Source: Lyngbya sp. PCC 8106
GTDB taxonomy: Bacteria; Cyanobacteriota; Cyanobacteriia; Cyanobacteriales; Microcoleaceae
DNA: 64,000 nucleotides
Reading direction: 5' to 3'
NCBI RefSeq assembly: GCF_000169095.1
Contig: NZ_AAVU01000012.1
Coordinates: 1 to 64,000 of the forward strand
The translations under genes and the position numbers were made by a program. Below the pieces are notes generated by a model. The model made no database searches. It was not told where the DNA came from and saw only the letters and a list, made by a program, of their open reading frames with translations. Shown here in pieces: positions 44,260 to 53,155 of the stretch (position 1 is the first letter of the stretch; the number at the start of each line of letters is the position of its first letter).

Positions 44260-45366
44260 ATGACTACCCAAACAAGTCCCAAATATCACGTTGTTTTAAG
44301 TAGACCCTTTGATTTAGAACAGTTTGCAAAAAACGCTCAACAGGAAAAATGCCCTCGCCATACCATGTGGACACTGGCTCAAAAACTGGGAGCAACCGTT
44401 CACCAACCGGGACAACATCCCATTTCACTGGCCGATCGCTTCTTCTCCAAACTCATGGGAGGTAGCCAACCCGAACATTGGGCGATGGCTCGGGCAATGT
44501 CAAAGCAAGTGGGCGAGAATGATATAATCTTTTCTATTGGTGAAGATTCCGGTTTTGCGATCGCCACCGTTTGTGGTGCCAAGGTCAACCGACCTAAAAT
44601 GGCTGTTTTTGTTCACAACGCCGATCGCCCCCGCAGCCGCGTGGCGCTGAAGTTGTTCAACTTAGCCAATCGCGTTGATGTGTTTATGACCAATACCCAG
44701 GTCAAAGCTGACTTCCTGCAAAACTATTTGGGCTTGCCTTCAGAGCGGGTTTACCTGGTCACTGAACAAACCGATACCCAGTTTTTCACCCCTAGCCCTG
44801 CTTCCGCCGATAAAAAGCGTCCAATTATTGGTAGTGGCGGTTTAGAACAGCGAGACTACTGCACCTTAGCAGAAGCCACCCAAGATTTAGATCTAGATGT
44901 CAAAATCTGTGCCGTTTCTCCCAACGCCAAAGCGCTAGGAGATACTTTCCCCGAAGTCATGCCCAAAAATATGTCACGGGCATTTTATGATTGGCCGGAT
45001 TTACGCCAACTGTACCGAGATTCTGACATTGTTGTCATTAGCCTCAAGCCTCACAACTATCAAGCCGGGTTTACGACATTATTTGAAGCGATGTCTTGCG
45101 GACGTCCGGTGATTATGACCCGAACTCCTGGTTTAGCAGAAGAGTTGGCTGAAGCTGGAATTATTACCGGGGTTCAAGCCCAAAATCCTCTAGCAATGCG
45201 TCAAGCTATTCTTGATTTACTGAATAATCCTGAAAAAGCCCAAGCCCAGGCCCAGCGAGGTTATGAATTAGTTCAAAAACAATATAACAGCGAACAATAC
45301 GTCGATGGTATTGCCAACCAGTTAATGTCTTTAGAGCAGGAACAAAAACTCATTTTAGCTTATTAA
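44260..45366 (+). CDS. Family GT1/GT4-like glycosyltransferase
   Basis: A 368-aa glycosyltransferase with a GT-B C-terminal domain: DSDIVVISLKPHNYQAGFTT, LFEAMSCGRPVIMTRTPGLA, GIITGVQAQNPLAMRQAI. The conserved Glu is in FEAMSCG. The N-terminal domain (YHVVLSRPFDLEQFAKNAQQ; AMARAMSKQVGENDIIFSIG) is less typical and suggests acceptor-specific features. Substrate unknown. It stands alone between two repeat-bearing spacers; the neighbouring GT4 gene on the same strand may belong to the same pathway. Confidence 0.88.
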   Translation: MTTQTSPKYHVVLSRPFDLEQFAKNAQQEKCPRHTMWTLAQKLGATVHQPGQHPISLADRFFSKLMGGSQPEHWAMARAMSKQVGENDIIFSIGEDSGFAIATVCGAKVNRPKMAVFVHNADRPRSRVALKLFNLANRVDVFMTNTQVKADFLQNYLGLPSERVYLVTEQTDTQFFTPSPASADKKRPIIGSGGLEQRDYCTLAEATQDLDLDVKICAVSPNAKALGDTFPEVMPKNMSRAFYDWPDLRQLYRDSDIVVISLKPHNYQAGFTTLFEAMSCGRPVIMTRTPGLAEELAEAGIITGVQAQNPLAMRQAILDLLNNPEKAQAQAQRGYELVQKQYNSEQYVDGIANQLMSLEQEQKLILAY

Positions 45367-45438
45367 TCCGGTTGAAAAAACAGGAAACTGTATTGACTAT
45401 CCGATTTTTTTGTTAGTGGAAATCATTTCTCAGTATCA

Positions 45439-45505
45439 GTAGGGTGTGTCAAATCATCATAGCTTTTCCCGGTCTAACAATGGTAATGGCTTGGATGCAC
45501 CCTAC
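45439..45505. repeat. 67-bp palindromic element (MITE-like)
   Basis: GTAGGGTG (45439-45446) and CACCCTAC (45498-45505) are perfect arms; extended arms match at 12 of 15 positions (GTAGGGTGTGTCAAA against GTAGGGTGCATCCAA). GTAGGGTGCGT-type ends are a known dispersed palindrome style in cyanobacteria. It lies between the convergent GT and DUF2079 genes and may act as terminator. Confidence 0.7.
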
Positions 45506-45531
45506 CTATTTTAAATTTTTGATTAATAATT

Positions 45532-47034
45532 TTAAGGATTTATTTTTTCAAATAGATAAACATCATCTTGAGAATATTTTAATTTAAATTGGGGTAATTC
45601 TTGTAGTTTATCAACAAGATTTTTGGCAAATTTTGAGTTGCTTTTCCAACCGGGATGTCGAACATTTAAAAGCACATAATCAAATTGAATTATATCAGTT
45701 GGAGGTGCATCAACATTGGTAAATTTTACAACCGGACGATGGGTAAGATGAGGGGCTAAATTAGCAGTTGTCAGGACTGAACCTTGATTAATTTGAACAA
45801 GATTAATCGCTAAATGATTGGCTGTCCAAGTATCAGTTTCTTGGATATAAATAGACCAAAAATAACCAAATTTTGCTAAACACAAAAAGGAAATAATTGA
45901 CCAGGTTAAGATGAGTTTACGGATAATCTTTTTTTGTTGAATTAATGAGACGTTGATGGTTTTGCGAGTTTGCCAAATATTTAAAGCCCATTTCCCTAAA
46001 TATTCCTCAGAATGCGCTAAACTGGAAATCATGGCGACTATCAGAAATGGAAAAATAGGAATAGAATATTGATGAATTAAATCTCGTTGAGCATCAATTT
46101 CTGATAAAATATTCTTGACTAATGCAGGTAATGCACTTACAAAAGGGGCTAAGTGTCGGGGTGATAACCACCAAACCACAGGCGAAAGAAATAAAGTTAT
46201 ATATTCTAAGGTTTTCCAGGAAAAAAAATGACCTAAAACGAGGCGGGGTTTTAAACCTAAATTAATGATAATTTCTAAAACAGAGTTACCTAAATAGCTG
46301 TAACGTCCGACTCCACCTGGCCCTACACCTGCTTTAAAATAAGGAATTATGCCTTGAACTACAATGATAAACCAACTCACTCCCGCAAATAATGCAATCA
46401 CTCCATAGAGTCGTTTCTTTTCATAGAAAAAGAGCCAAATCCCCATCGCCGCTACTGTTAGGGATAAAGCATCTTTACAGCCTAAAATCCAAATAACCGC
46501 CAGACAAAACCAACCTGTTTTATTTAATTTAGCGGCTAAAATAGCACCTAAAAATACAGGTAACGCCATCACTTCGGGATGAAAATCAAAGAGATTAATA
46601 TTAAAAACAACAGGATATAATAAATAAACGACCGCCATTGTTAAAGATAAAGAGCGGTTTAACCCGGCTTGTCTGGCTAAACCCCACGTTGGCCAAGCCC
46701 CTAACGCCAGAGAAATAGCTTGAATCAGAAGTAACCAATGTACAGAAGGATAAATGCGGTAAAATAAAGCAATAAAATACATCACCCATGCCGCATGATT
46801 TCCCATATGATGAATATTTAAAAAAGAGGAAATGGGAGGTTTTCCTTGACTGATGAGATAAACAATTTGATCATAAATTCCGAGTTCAAAAGCAGTAGAC
46901 TGAAATAAAGCATGACGTAAACTACTACAAAAAAAGAAAAGGATTGATGCAGTCGCGATCATTCCGGCTAACGGATGTAATTTTAATGATCTCCCTTGAA
47001 ATCGTTTAATTCTTGGGAAAGGGAACTTTTTCAT
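45532..47034 (-). CDS. DUF2079 integral membrane protein (copy 1)
   Basis: A 500-aa protein with about ten membrane helices, DUF2079 family. Conserved blocks: ELGIYDQIVYLISQGKPPIS, HHMGNHAAWVMYFIALFY and FNINLFDFHPEVMALPVFLG, where the DFHPE and HMGNH motifs may form a catalytic or binding site facing outside, as in GT-C-type glycosyltransferases. The C-terminal 100 residues form a soluble domain (LNVRHPGWKSNSKFAKNLVD). ATG 47034 is preferred over GTG 47046. Tandem paralog of the next gene, 49 bp apart; function unknown. Confidence 0.9.
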   Translation of the reverse strand: MKKFPFPRIKRFQGRSLKLHPLAGMIATASILFFFCSSLRHALFQSTAFELGIYDQIVYLISQGKPPISSFLNIHHMGNHAAWVMYFIALFYRIYPSVHWLLLIQAISLALGAWPTWGLARQAGLNRSLSLTMAVVYLLYPVVFNINLFDFHPEVMALPVFLGAILAAKLNKTGWFCLAVIWILGCKDALSLTVAAMGIWLFFYEKKRLYGVIALFAGVSWFIIVVQGIIPYFKAGVGPGGVGRYSYLGNSVLEIIINLGLKPRLVLGHFFSWKTLEYITLFLSPVVWWLSPRHLAPFVSALPALVKNILSEIDAQRDLIHQYSIPIFPFLIVAMISSLAHSEEYLGKWALNIWQTRKTINVSLIQQKKIIRKLILTWSIISFLCLAKFGYFWSIYIQETDTWTANHLAINLVQINQGSVLTTANLAPHLTHRPVVKFTNVDAPPTDIIQFDYVLLNVRHPGWKSNSKFAKNLVDKLQELPQFKLKYSQDDVYLFEKINP

Positions 47035-47083
47035 CTCATCTGACACTTAAAATTCTGCATAAATTCTGCATTTGTAGTTAAGT

Positions 47084-48595
47084 TTAACGGGAAAAATTGG
47101 TTGTTTGTTGAAAGACGAAAACATCATCTCGTTGATAAAGGGCTTGAAATCGAGGATCAGTGGTTAGTTTATTGGCAATATTTTGACCGATGTTTTCTGT
47201 ATCTGGCCAAGGATGACGTAAATTTAAAACAATATAATCAAATTCAGTTAAATTATCATCGACTGTCACTTGACTTAATAACTTAACCACTGGACGATGG
47301 GTAAAATGGGGCGCGAGTCGATTATCTGTTAATACATTTCCTCGGGGTTGAACAAGCGTTATTGCTTCTCGGGTTGCATTCCAGGTATCAAGTCGATTAA
47401 AATAAACCCAAAATCGACCATATTTTCCAAACATCAGGAAAACAATCAATGACCAGATGAGGATAAATTGAGGCAGTTTGCTATAGTTCTGAAAACTGAT
47501 AGTATCTTGTATTTGTTCTGTTTTTTTGAGTTTGTGCCAGATTTTAAGAATGACTGTTCCCAGACTAGAACCGTGATGTTCTAAACTAGAAATTACTGCA
47601 ATGAGCAAAAAAGGTAGAACGGGAATCGAATATTGAAAGGCGAGACTGCGTTGAAACGGAACGTCAGATAAGCTATTAATCAATATTGTGGGAATTGCGG
47701 GAACTAAAGACGTTAAAGAGAGGGGAGAAAGCCACCAAATGACGGGAAAAAAGAGTTGGTAGAGGTAATCTAAGGTTGAGAGTGAAATCAATCGTCCCAA
47801 TACCAAATCGGGTTTCAAGATCAGATTAACGAGAATTTCTAAAACTGAGTTGCCTAAATAAGTGTAACGCCAAACTCCTTCTACTTCTCGCCCACTAAAG
47901 TTGGGGATAATCACCTGCGTCACAACCACAAACCACGCCATTCCTAACAGCAGTGCGATCGCCCCACAAATGCGCCGTTTTTCAAAGATTAATAACCAAA
48001 ATCCTAACGCCACAATCGTTAAAGATAACACCGCTTTACATCCCAATACCCAAATGATCGCCACAGAAAACCACAACGTTTGTCGCAACTTCGCTGCTAA
48101 TACTGCGGCTAATAACGCCGGAAGCGCCATGACTTCGGGGTGAAAATCAAACAGGTTAATATTAAAAACAACCGGATAAAGAATATAAACTGCGGCGATC
48201 GCCAGGGATAACCGTTGACTCAAACCCGCGCCTCGCGCTAAACTCCAAGTCGGCCAAATTCCTAGCGCTAAAACGATTGCTTGTAATAGCAATAACAGGT
48301 ATACACTGGGATAGATTTTGTACAGCAACCCCAATGGATACATCGCCCACGCACCATGATTTCCCATGTGATGAAAGCCTAAAATAGAGGAAATAGGCGG
48401 CTTTCCCTGGCTGATCAGATAAGTAACTTGATCGTAGATGCCTAAATCATAGCCTGTTGATTGAAATAGCAAGTGTCGCAGGCTGCTACAGATCCAAAAA
48501 ATGGCGATCGCCCCCCCGATCATCGAGACAACAGGTGAAGGTGGAAGCCGATTTTGAGATTTTGTTGAGGAAGAAGGTTCAGGCGATATTTGCAT
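47084..48595 (-). CDS. DUF2079 integral membrane protein (copy 2)
   Basis: A 503-aa paralog of the preceding gene with the same architecture and nearly identical motifs: DLGIYDQVTYLISQGKPPIS, HHMGNHGAWAMYPLGLLY, FNINLFDFHPEVMALPALLA. It uses more HIP1 octamers and slightly higher GC than copy 1 (GCGATCGC at 47948 and elsewhere), so the duplication is not recent. The soluble C-terminal domain reads LNLRHPWPDTENIGQNIANK. Both genes run on the minus strand and are likely co-transcribed. GT-C-like function is a guess. Confidence 0.9.
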   Translation of the reverse strand: MQISPEPSSSTKSQNRLPPSPVVSMIGGAIAIFWICSSLRHLLFQSTGYDLGIYDQVTYLISQGKPPISSILGFHHMGNHGAWAMYPLGLLYKIYPSVYLLLLLQAIVLALGIWPTWSLARGAGLSQRLSLAIAAVYILYPVVFNINLFDFHPEVMALPALLAAVLAAKLRQTLWFSVAIIWVLGCKAVLSLTIVALGFWLLIFEKRRICGAIALLLGMAWFVVVTQVIIPNFSGREVEGVWRYTYLGNSVLEILVNLILKPDLVLGRLISLSTLDYLYQLFFPVIWWLSPLSLTSLVPAIPTILINSLSDVPFQRSLAFQYSIPVLPFLLIAVISSLEHHGSSLGTVILKIWHKLKKTEQIQDTISFQNYSKLPQFILIWSLIVFLMFGKYGRFWVYFNRLDTWNATREAITLVQPRGNVLTDNRLAPHFTHRPVVKLLSQVTVDDNLTEFDYIVLNLRHPWPDTENIGQNIANKLTTDPRFQALYQRDDVFVFQQTTNFSR

Positions 48596-48659
48596 TAAGA
48601 TTCAATCTATCTGTAATTTCGGGAATAATGTCGGATTGATCGTACAGGATTAGAGACAA

Positions 48660-48778
48660 AATGCGATCAGTTTTTTCAGTGACCTGTTACCAGTTTTCAG
48701 TTTTTTCAGTTTTCAGTTTTTTCCCAACCTCCCCACCTCCCCACCTCCCCATCTCCTAAACTCCTAAACTCCTAACTG
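48660..48778. repeat. Tandem short repeats overlapping the cofH 3' end
   Basis: CAGTTTT-type units (48680-48720), then CCCCACCT octamers (48731-48746), CCCCATCT and three copies of the TCCTAAAC/TCCTAACT unit (about 48753-48777). The last part lies inside cofH: its final codons (Gln-Leu-Gly-Val-stop) are read from the repeat. Confidence 0.8.
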
Positions 48779-49906
48779 GTGAGTGTAAAGAGTATCTCTC
48801 TGTTGAAAAGGACGCCCAATAGAAGTAATAGCCTGCTGTAACGTTTCGGGTTCCATACAAGTTCCGCCTATTGCTCCTGCCATTGTGGTAATGTGTTCTT
48901 CCATCAGAGTTCCGCCAATGTCATTACAGCCCCATTTTAGGGCTTCTGTCGCCCCTGCAAGCCCAAGTTTGACCCAACTCGGCTGATGGTTGGAAATCCA
49001 GTTTCCGAGGAAAATACGGGCGACTGCGGTGAGTAACAAATTATCGCTTAAGACAGGCTGATCTCGTCCAACTCGTCGGCGTAGAGAGGGAGGGGCTTCT
49101 TGACCCACAAATGGTAAGGCGATAAACTCAGTAATCTGAGCGCGATAGTTGTTTTTAATGGCGGTTTGTTGAAGCGATCGCAGTTTTTCTAAATGGGCAA
49201 TTTGCTGTTGCGGAGTTTCAATATGACCACAGAGCATGGTACTGGTTGTCGGAACGCCTAAACGATGGGCGGTTTCAATGATTTCTAGCCAAGTTGCCGA
49301 GTTGATTTTTTCAGGACAGATCACCTGACGCACACGATCATCGAGAACTTCTGCTGCGGTTCCTGGCATGGAGTCTAATCCCGCTTCTTGGAGGGCGGCA
49401 ATCACAACATCATAGCGAAGATGGTCTTGACGGGCAATGAATTGGATTTCTTGGGGTGAGAAGGCGTGAAGATGTAATTGGGGAAAGGTTTGTTTGATTG
49501 TGGCAATTAATTTGAGATAATAGGGCAGAGATGCACCGTTTACTTTGGCTTGGGGGTTGAGTCCGCCCTGCATACAAATTTCGGTTGCTCCGAGTTGAAC
49601 GGCTGCGGTTGTTTTTTCTAAAATTTGAGCAGTATCTAACCAAAATGCACCGTCTTCTCCCTCGTCTCGCCGAAATGCACAAAAATTACAATGCTGTTCA
49701 CAAATATTTGTAAAATTGATATTGCGGTTAATCACGTAGGTGACGGTATCTCCGGCTTGTTGATGGCGCAATTTGTCGCTGAGATCCCGGATAATTGTGA
49801 TGATTGCCGGATCGGTTTGTTGGAGTAAGACAACCGCTTCTTTTGCTGAAATATCCTCTTGGGCAACAGCACGGTTTAAAATAGCATCTATGGTTTGAGT
49901 GAACAT
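48764..49906 (-). CDS. cofH: CofH, FO synthase subunit 2 (radical SAM)
   Basis: A 380-aa radical-SAM enzyme. Together with CofG it makes FO (7,8-didemethyl-8-hydroxy-5-deazariboflavin), the chromophore of F420 and of cyanobacterial photolyases. The [4Fe-4S] motif Cx3CxxC is CEQHCNFC. Other blocks: NFTNICEQHCNFCAF, TEICMQGGLNPQAK, STMLCGHIETPQQQ and NDIGGTLMEEHITTMAGA. ATG 49906 (MFTQTIDAIL) fits the usual N-terminus; ATG 49936 would add ten residues. cofG is not adjacent. The C-terminal residues QLGV come from an invading tandem repeat. Confidence 0.93.
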   Translation of the reverse strand: MFTQTIDAILNRAVAQEDISAKEAVVLLQQTDPAIITIIRDLSDKLRHQQAGDTVTYVINRNINFTNICEQHCNFCAFRRDEGEDGAFWLDTAQILEKTTAAVQLGATEICMQGGLNPQAKVNGASLPYYLKLIATIKQTFPQLHLHAFSPQEIQFIARQDHLRYDVVIAALQEAGLDSMPGTAAEVLDDRVRQVICPEKINSATWLEIIETAHRLGVPTTSTMLCGHIETPQQQIAHLEKLRSLQQTAIKNNYRAQITEFIALPFVGQEAPPSLRRRVGRDQPVLSDNLLLTAVARIFLGNWISNHQPSWVKLGLAGATEALKWGCNDIGGTLMEEHITTMAGAIGGTCMEPETLQQAITSIGRPFQQRDTLYTHQLGV

Positions 49907-50098
49907 GAGAAAGCCCGCTTTTGTGGAATGTTGCATGATATCAGGCAGGTTTGGAGAAAAGGCTCATTCTGATATCCAGTGTGAACCGTTTTTCTCGCCT
50001 CGCCCTTGCTATCAATTATGATAATGATTTTTGGGTTCGATTTTGAGTTTCGATTTTGAACTTTAAATATACACTCGCTTTTTAATCTCTTTAAGTCT

Positions 50099-51700
50099 AT
50101 GTTGATTAAACCTGATCATTCTCAATCGGCTAACAACTTTTCTGGGGTTTTTATCTCTAAGTTGTTGAGGTTTTTAATTCCGGTTTCGAGTTTAAGTTTG
50201 GTCTTGAGTTTGCTCGTTCCTTTTGATTTTTCTCGGGGTTTAAGTTCTGTTGTTCTCGCTCAAGTTTCTCCTTCTCCCGTTCAGGAAGACTCGCCAACTC
50301 AGGAGAAATCGACCACTGAAGAACCGATGATAGATGATCTTCAAACCCCAGAAGAATCTGAGGAGGATAATGATATTTTGTTTCCGAATCAGCCCCAACC
50401 TGAAGACAATTCTAGCCCGACAAATAAACCTGGCGATCGCAATAATCCTCTGCTTCCAAATCCTTCTCAACCTGAAGACAATTCTAGCCCGACAAATAAA
50501 CCTGGCGATCGCAATGACTCTCAATCTGATTCTGAAGCGGATCCCGAACAATTATATGAAACAGGAATTGAACAATTTCGACAAGGGTTATTTTCTGAGG
50601 CTTTAGACACTTTTCAACAAGTTTTAGAACTTCGCCAAAAACAGCAGGAAAATTCATTAGAAGTCGCGGCGACGCTGAATTATTTAGGCGATGTTTACGC
50701 GAATATGGGGGAAAATACCGAAGCTGAAAAAGCGATTCAAAAAGCTTTGACGATTTATCGTCAGCAGGAAGCTAACAGTCAACAAGCACAGATTGGAGTC
50801 AGTCGCAGTTTAAATCTTTTGGGATTTGTCTACAGTAATACAGATAAAAATTCTGAGGCTTTGAAGTTACATCAAGAAGCATTGAAAATTGCTCAATCGG
50901 TTCAAGATCCTGAAAATATTGGTGAGTCTTTACATAATATTGCTTCGGTGTACACTCGTCAAGGTCAGTTTGAACAAGCCCTTGAATATTATGAACAAGC
51001 CAGAACTTACCGCGAACAAGTGGGAGATTTACGCGATGAAAGTCGCACATTGAATAATTTAGGAGCGCTCTATTTTAGTCGTGGAGATACTGAAAAAGCG
51101 ATTGGAATTTATCAACAAGCTTTGGCGTTACGTCGTCAAATTGGAGATCAAGCGGGTGTAGGGCGGTTGCTGAGTAATATGGGGTATATTTATCAGAGAT
51201 TGGGTGATAATTCTCAAGCATTAGTGTATTTTGAGCAAGCGGTGGGTTTGTTGGAAAGAATAGCAGATCAAGATAATGCGGCTCGAGTTTATGGTTTAAT
51301 GGGTTCAATTTATGAAGCCCAGGAACAACCAACTGAAGCCCTAACAGCCTATCAAAAAGCAGTAGACTTGGCGCAAAAAGCTGATGATCGCAGTAGACTC
51401 TCTGAAGCTTTAGATCAGTTGGGTTATGTCTACTATCAGCAAGGTCAATATCAACAGGCTTTACAAACCTATCAACAAGCATTATCCTTGTATAAGCAGC
51501 TCGAAAATCAAGCTAAAACTGGAGCAACTCTCAATAAGATTGGAGAGGCTTATGAGGGGTTAGGTGAGTATTCTCAAGCACTAGAAAGTTTCCAGGAAGC
51601 GTTAGTGTTGCTGAAAGCTACCGGAGATACAGAAGGGGAAAAGGCTACTCGTGAAAGTATCGAGTCGGTGGAACAAAAACAAGGTCAATCACAACCCTAA
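50099..51700 (+). CDS. Secreted TPR-repeat protein
   Basis: A 533-aa protein with a long N-terminal signal (about residues 20-58: LLRFLIPVSSLSLVLSLLVP ... VVLAQ), an acidic Pro/Asn/Ser-rich linker (about 58-155) and about eight TPR units (DVYANMGENTEAEKAIQKAL; ALEYYEQARTYREQVGD; ALQTYQQALSLYKQLEN). TPR arrays bind protein partners; similar proteins with CHAT or kinase domains exist, but none is attached here. The linker holds a 24-residue tandem duplication. Location is probably periplasm. Function unknown. Confidence 0.88.
   Translation: MLIKPDHSQSANNFSGVFISKLLRFLIPVSSLSLVLSLLVPFDFSRGLSSVVLAQVSPSPVQEDSPTQEKSTTEEPMIDDLQTPEESEEDNDILFPNQPQPEDNSSPTNKPGDRNNPLLPNPSQPEDNSSPTNKPGDRNDSQSDSEADPEQLYETGIEQFRQGLFSEALDTFQQVLELRQKQQENSLEVAATLNYLGDVYANMGENTEAEKAIQKALTIYRQQEANSQQAQIGVSRSLNLLGFVYSNTDKNSEALKLHQEALKIAQSVQDPENIGESLHNIASVYTRQGQFEQALEYYEQARTYREQVGDLRDESRTLNNLGALYFSRGDTEKAIGIYQQALALRRQIGDQAGVGRLLSNMGYIYQRLGDNSQALVYFEQAVGLLERIADQDNAARVYGLMGSIYEAQEQPTEALTAYQKAVDLAQKADDRSRLSEALDQLGYVYYQQGQYQQALQTYQQALSLYKQLENQAKTGATLNKIGEAYEGLGEYSQALESFQEALVLLKATGDTEGEKATRESIESVEQKQGQSQP
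50396..50515. repeat. 48-bp direct repeats carrying HIP1 octamers
   Basis: Two identical 48-bp copies (50396-50443 and 50468-50515), period 72 bp (24 codons), each containing GCGATCGC. They encode the duplicated linker QPEDNSSPTNKPGDRN of the TPR protein. Confidence 0.9.
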
Positions 51701-51854
51701 TTAGGGTGATCAGTTTGGGGATAATTTTGTAAAAAATTAACCTTCTTATAAAGAAAAGTGTTAATTAGACTACTGAAGTTACCGGGTTGATTGAGGTATT
51801 CTATGAATTAGAGATTCAGATCAAGTAAAAACATACAATTAATAGAATAGAACC

Positions 51855-51879
51855 CCGTGTCTAAATTTATTAAACACGG
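51855..51879. terminator. Hairpin between convergent genes
   Basis: CCGTGT (51855-51860) and ACACGG (51874-51879) frame an AT-rich loop in the spacer between the TPR gene and the convergent small membrane gene. A bidirectional terminator is likely, though T-runs are weak. Confidence 0.5.
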
Positions 51880-51912
51880 AGTCTATTGCATCGGAAAATG
51901 CAAACTGTGAAG

Positions 51913-52131
51913 TTAAGGTTTAAGTGTGATCTCGTAAATTCGCTGACAAATCGCAAATAGAGCTAGAGAAATCAGAAGTTTCATCGAGAATGGAGTTAAT
52001 AAAAACACCCAAGCTAGAATCATACATCCTGATAAAACAACCAAAATTTGATGAATTTCGTCAGGAACAATAAACTTCATCAAGAGGGCTGCAACCAAAG
52101 AGATTGATAAACACAAATAAAGAACAATCAC
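51913..52131 (-). CDS. Small membrane protein (72 aa)
   Basis: A hydrophobic protein with probably two or three membrane helices: LYLCLSISLVAALLMKFIVP, ILVVLSGCMILAWVFLLTPF and LLISLALFAICQRIYEI. The start is GTG 52131, well supported by GGGAGG about 9 nt upstream. I do not recognise the family. It lies 29 bp after the 119-aa gene on the same strand and may be co-transcribed with it, downstream of the nif cluster. Confidence 0.65.
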   Translation of the reverse strand: MIVLYLCLSISLVAALLMKFIVPDEIHQILVVLSGCMILAWVFLLTPFSMKLLISLALFAICQRIYEITLKP

Positions 52132-52160
52132 AACAGATAACCTCCCTTCAGATTTTCAGG

Positions 52161-52520
52161 TTAGTTAGCGATAAAATGATGTTGAGTTGCGATCCAATAC
52201 AACTCTAGCCAGAATTTAGGATTGTCCTTTTTAAGTTTAGACATGGGATCACGAATGAGGCGGGTTGCATTAATAGAAACCACTTCAATCAATCCCATAT
52301 TTTCAGAAATGTCCTTGAAAGCGTATTGTTGGGCTTGAAATTCTCGTCTTCTTTCTTGAGGATAATAAATCCCCAGATAGTAGAATTGTCGGCCTGAACG
52401 TTCGAGATAGCATTCAAGGACTTTGACATAACAGAAATCTAAAACCTTTCCGGCTTCAGGATAGTAATTCTCGACAAGATGAACAAACTCTTGAACGAGA
52501 TAGTCTCTACTAATCATCAT
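52161..52520 (-). CDS. Unknown protein downstream of the nif cluster (119 aa)
   Basis: Soluble protein starting MMISRDYLVQEFVHLVENYY, with Tyr/Arg-rich blocks (YYLGIYYPQERRREFQAQQY) and a C-terminus SKLKKDNPKFWLELYWIATQ. I do not know the family. The ATG pair at 52517-52520 overlaps the stop of the upstream gene, implying coupled translation; the open frame could extend to 52568 but without a better start. Codon use is like its neighbours. Confidence 0.65.
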   Translation of the reverse strand: MMISRDYLVQEFVHLVENYYPEAGKVLDFCYVKVLECYLERSGRQFYYLGIYYPQERRREFQAQQYAFKDISENMGLIEVVSINATRLIRDPMSKLKKDNPKFWLELYWIATQHHFIAN

Positions 52521-52894
52521 AGGCGTTGATAAGTAAGCCAACTTGGTCTTACATAGGGTAAACACCAAACTTTAGTACAAGGAGTTTTCAGCTTCTTACA
52601 TTTGTTTTCAAATGTATTAAATAGATGCTGATAATCCTCTTGTCTGGAAGCGTCATCAGCAGTTTTAGCCGTACTCACCGGACAAAACTCCTGAATTTCT
52701 TTACAATATTGTGGCGGAGAATTGGAGATTTTGATGGTACGATGATTCTTGAGTGCGAGTTCTTCCTCTAACTCTTGATCAACGAGAAACTCACTATAGT
52801 CAGCCAAGTTATCAAGGCCTAAGATATTCAGCCAAAGTTCAGTTGTGACCCAAAAGCCAGCCTTGATGAAGAACTTTTTCCATCGAATTTCCAT
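52517..52894 (-). CDS. Unknown Cys-containing protein downstream of fdxH (125 aa)
   Basis: Begins MEIRWKKFFIKAGFWVTTEL, continuing LNILGLDNLADYSEFL, a motif I have seen in cyanobacterial unknowns. The second half holds six Cys (YCKEIQEFCPVST, KCKKLKTPCTKVWCLPY), which could bind a metal or form disulfides. ATG 52894 has AGGG close upstream; ATG 52912 is an alternative. It is on the nif strand, 262 bp after fdxH and behind a strong hairpin, so probably a separate transcript with the two small genes that follow. Confidence 0.65.
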   Translation of the reverse strand: MEIRWKKFFIKAGFWVTTELWLNILGLDNLADYSEFLVDQELEEELALKNHRTIKISNSPPQYCKEIQEFCPVSTAKTADDASRQEDYQHLFNTFENKCKKLKTPCTKVWCLPYVRPSWLTYQRL

Positions 52895-53087
52895 TAGCCC
52901 TAACCTTCTCATTACAAGATACGATCCCCTTCACTCGGCTGACTGATCCCCTGATTCAATTAGCCTTCATGTGATTTCAGAGAAGTTGAAACTGAATCGA
53001 CATTCTAGGGTGAAGTGAGAGCGGAATTTACTTAACTTTAACTTCATTTTGAACGTAATCTGAACTAGATTCAGAGACTAGATAACT

Positions 53088-53128
53088 GTTGGAAGTTATA
53101 GTCGTGGGTAATCACTACAACTTCCAAC
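53088..53128. terminator. Strong hairpin behind fdxH, probable end of the nif operon
   Basis: GTTGGAAGTT (53088-53097) pairs with AACTTCCAAC (53119-53128), and inside it TAGT (53099-53102) pairs with ACTA (53114-53117): a 14-bp stem with one mismatch, 28 nt after the fdxH stop. No long T-run, so it may stabilise the 3' end as well as terminate. Confidence 0.7.
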
Positions 53129-53155
53129 TGCTTGTTCGTCTTTTAGTCGCTAATG

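Noticed and set aside
50099..51700. CRISPR-like appearance of the repeats at 50396-50515
   Set aside because: Only two copies, in frame within a TPR protein, with no spacers or cas genes.
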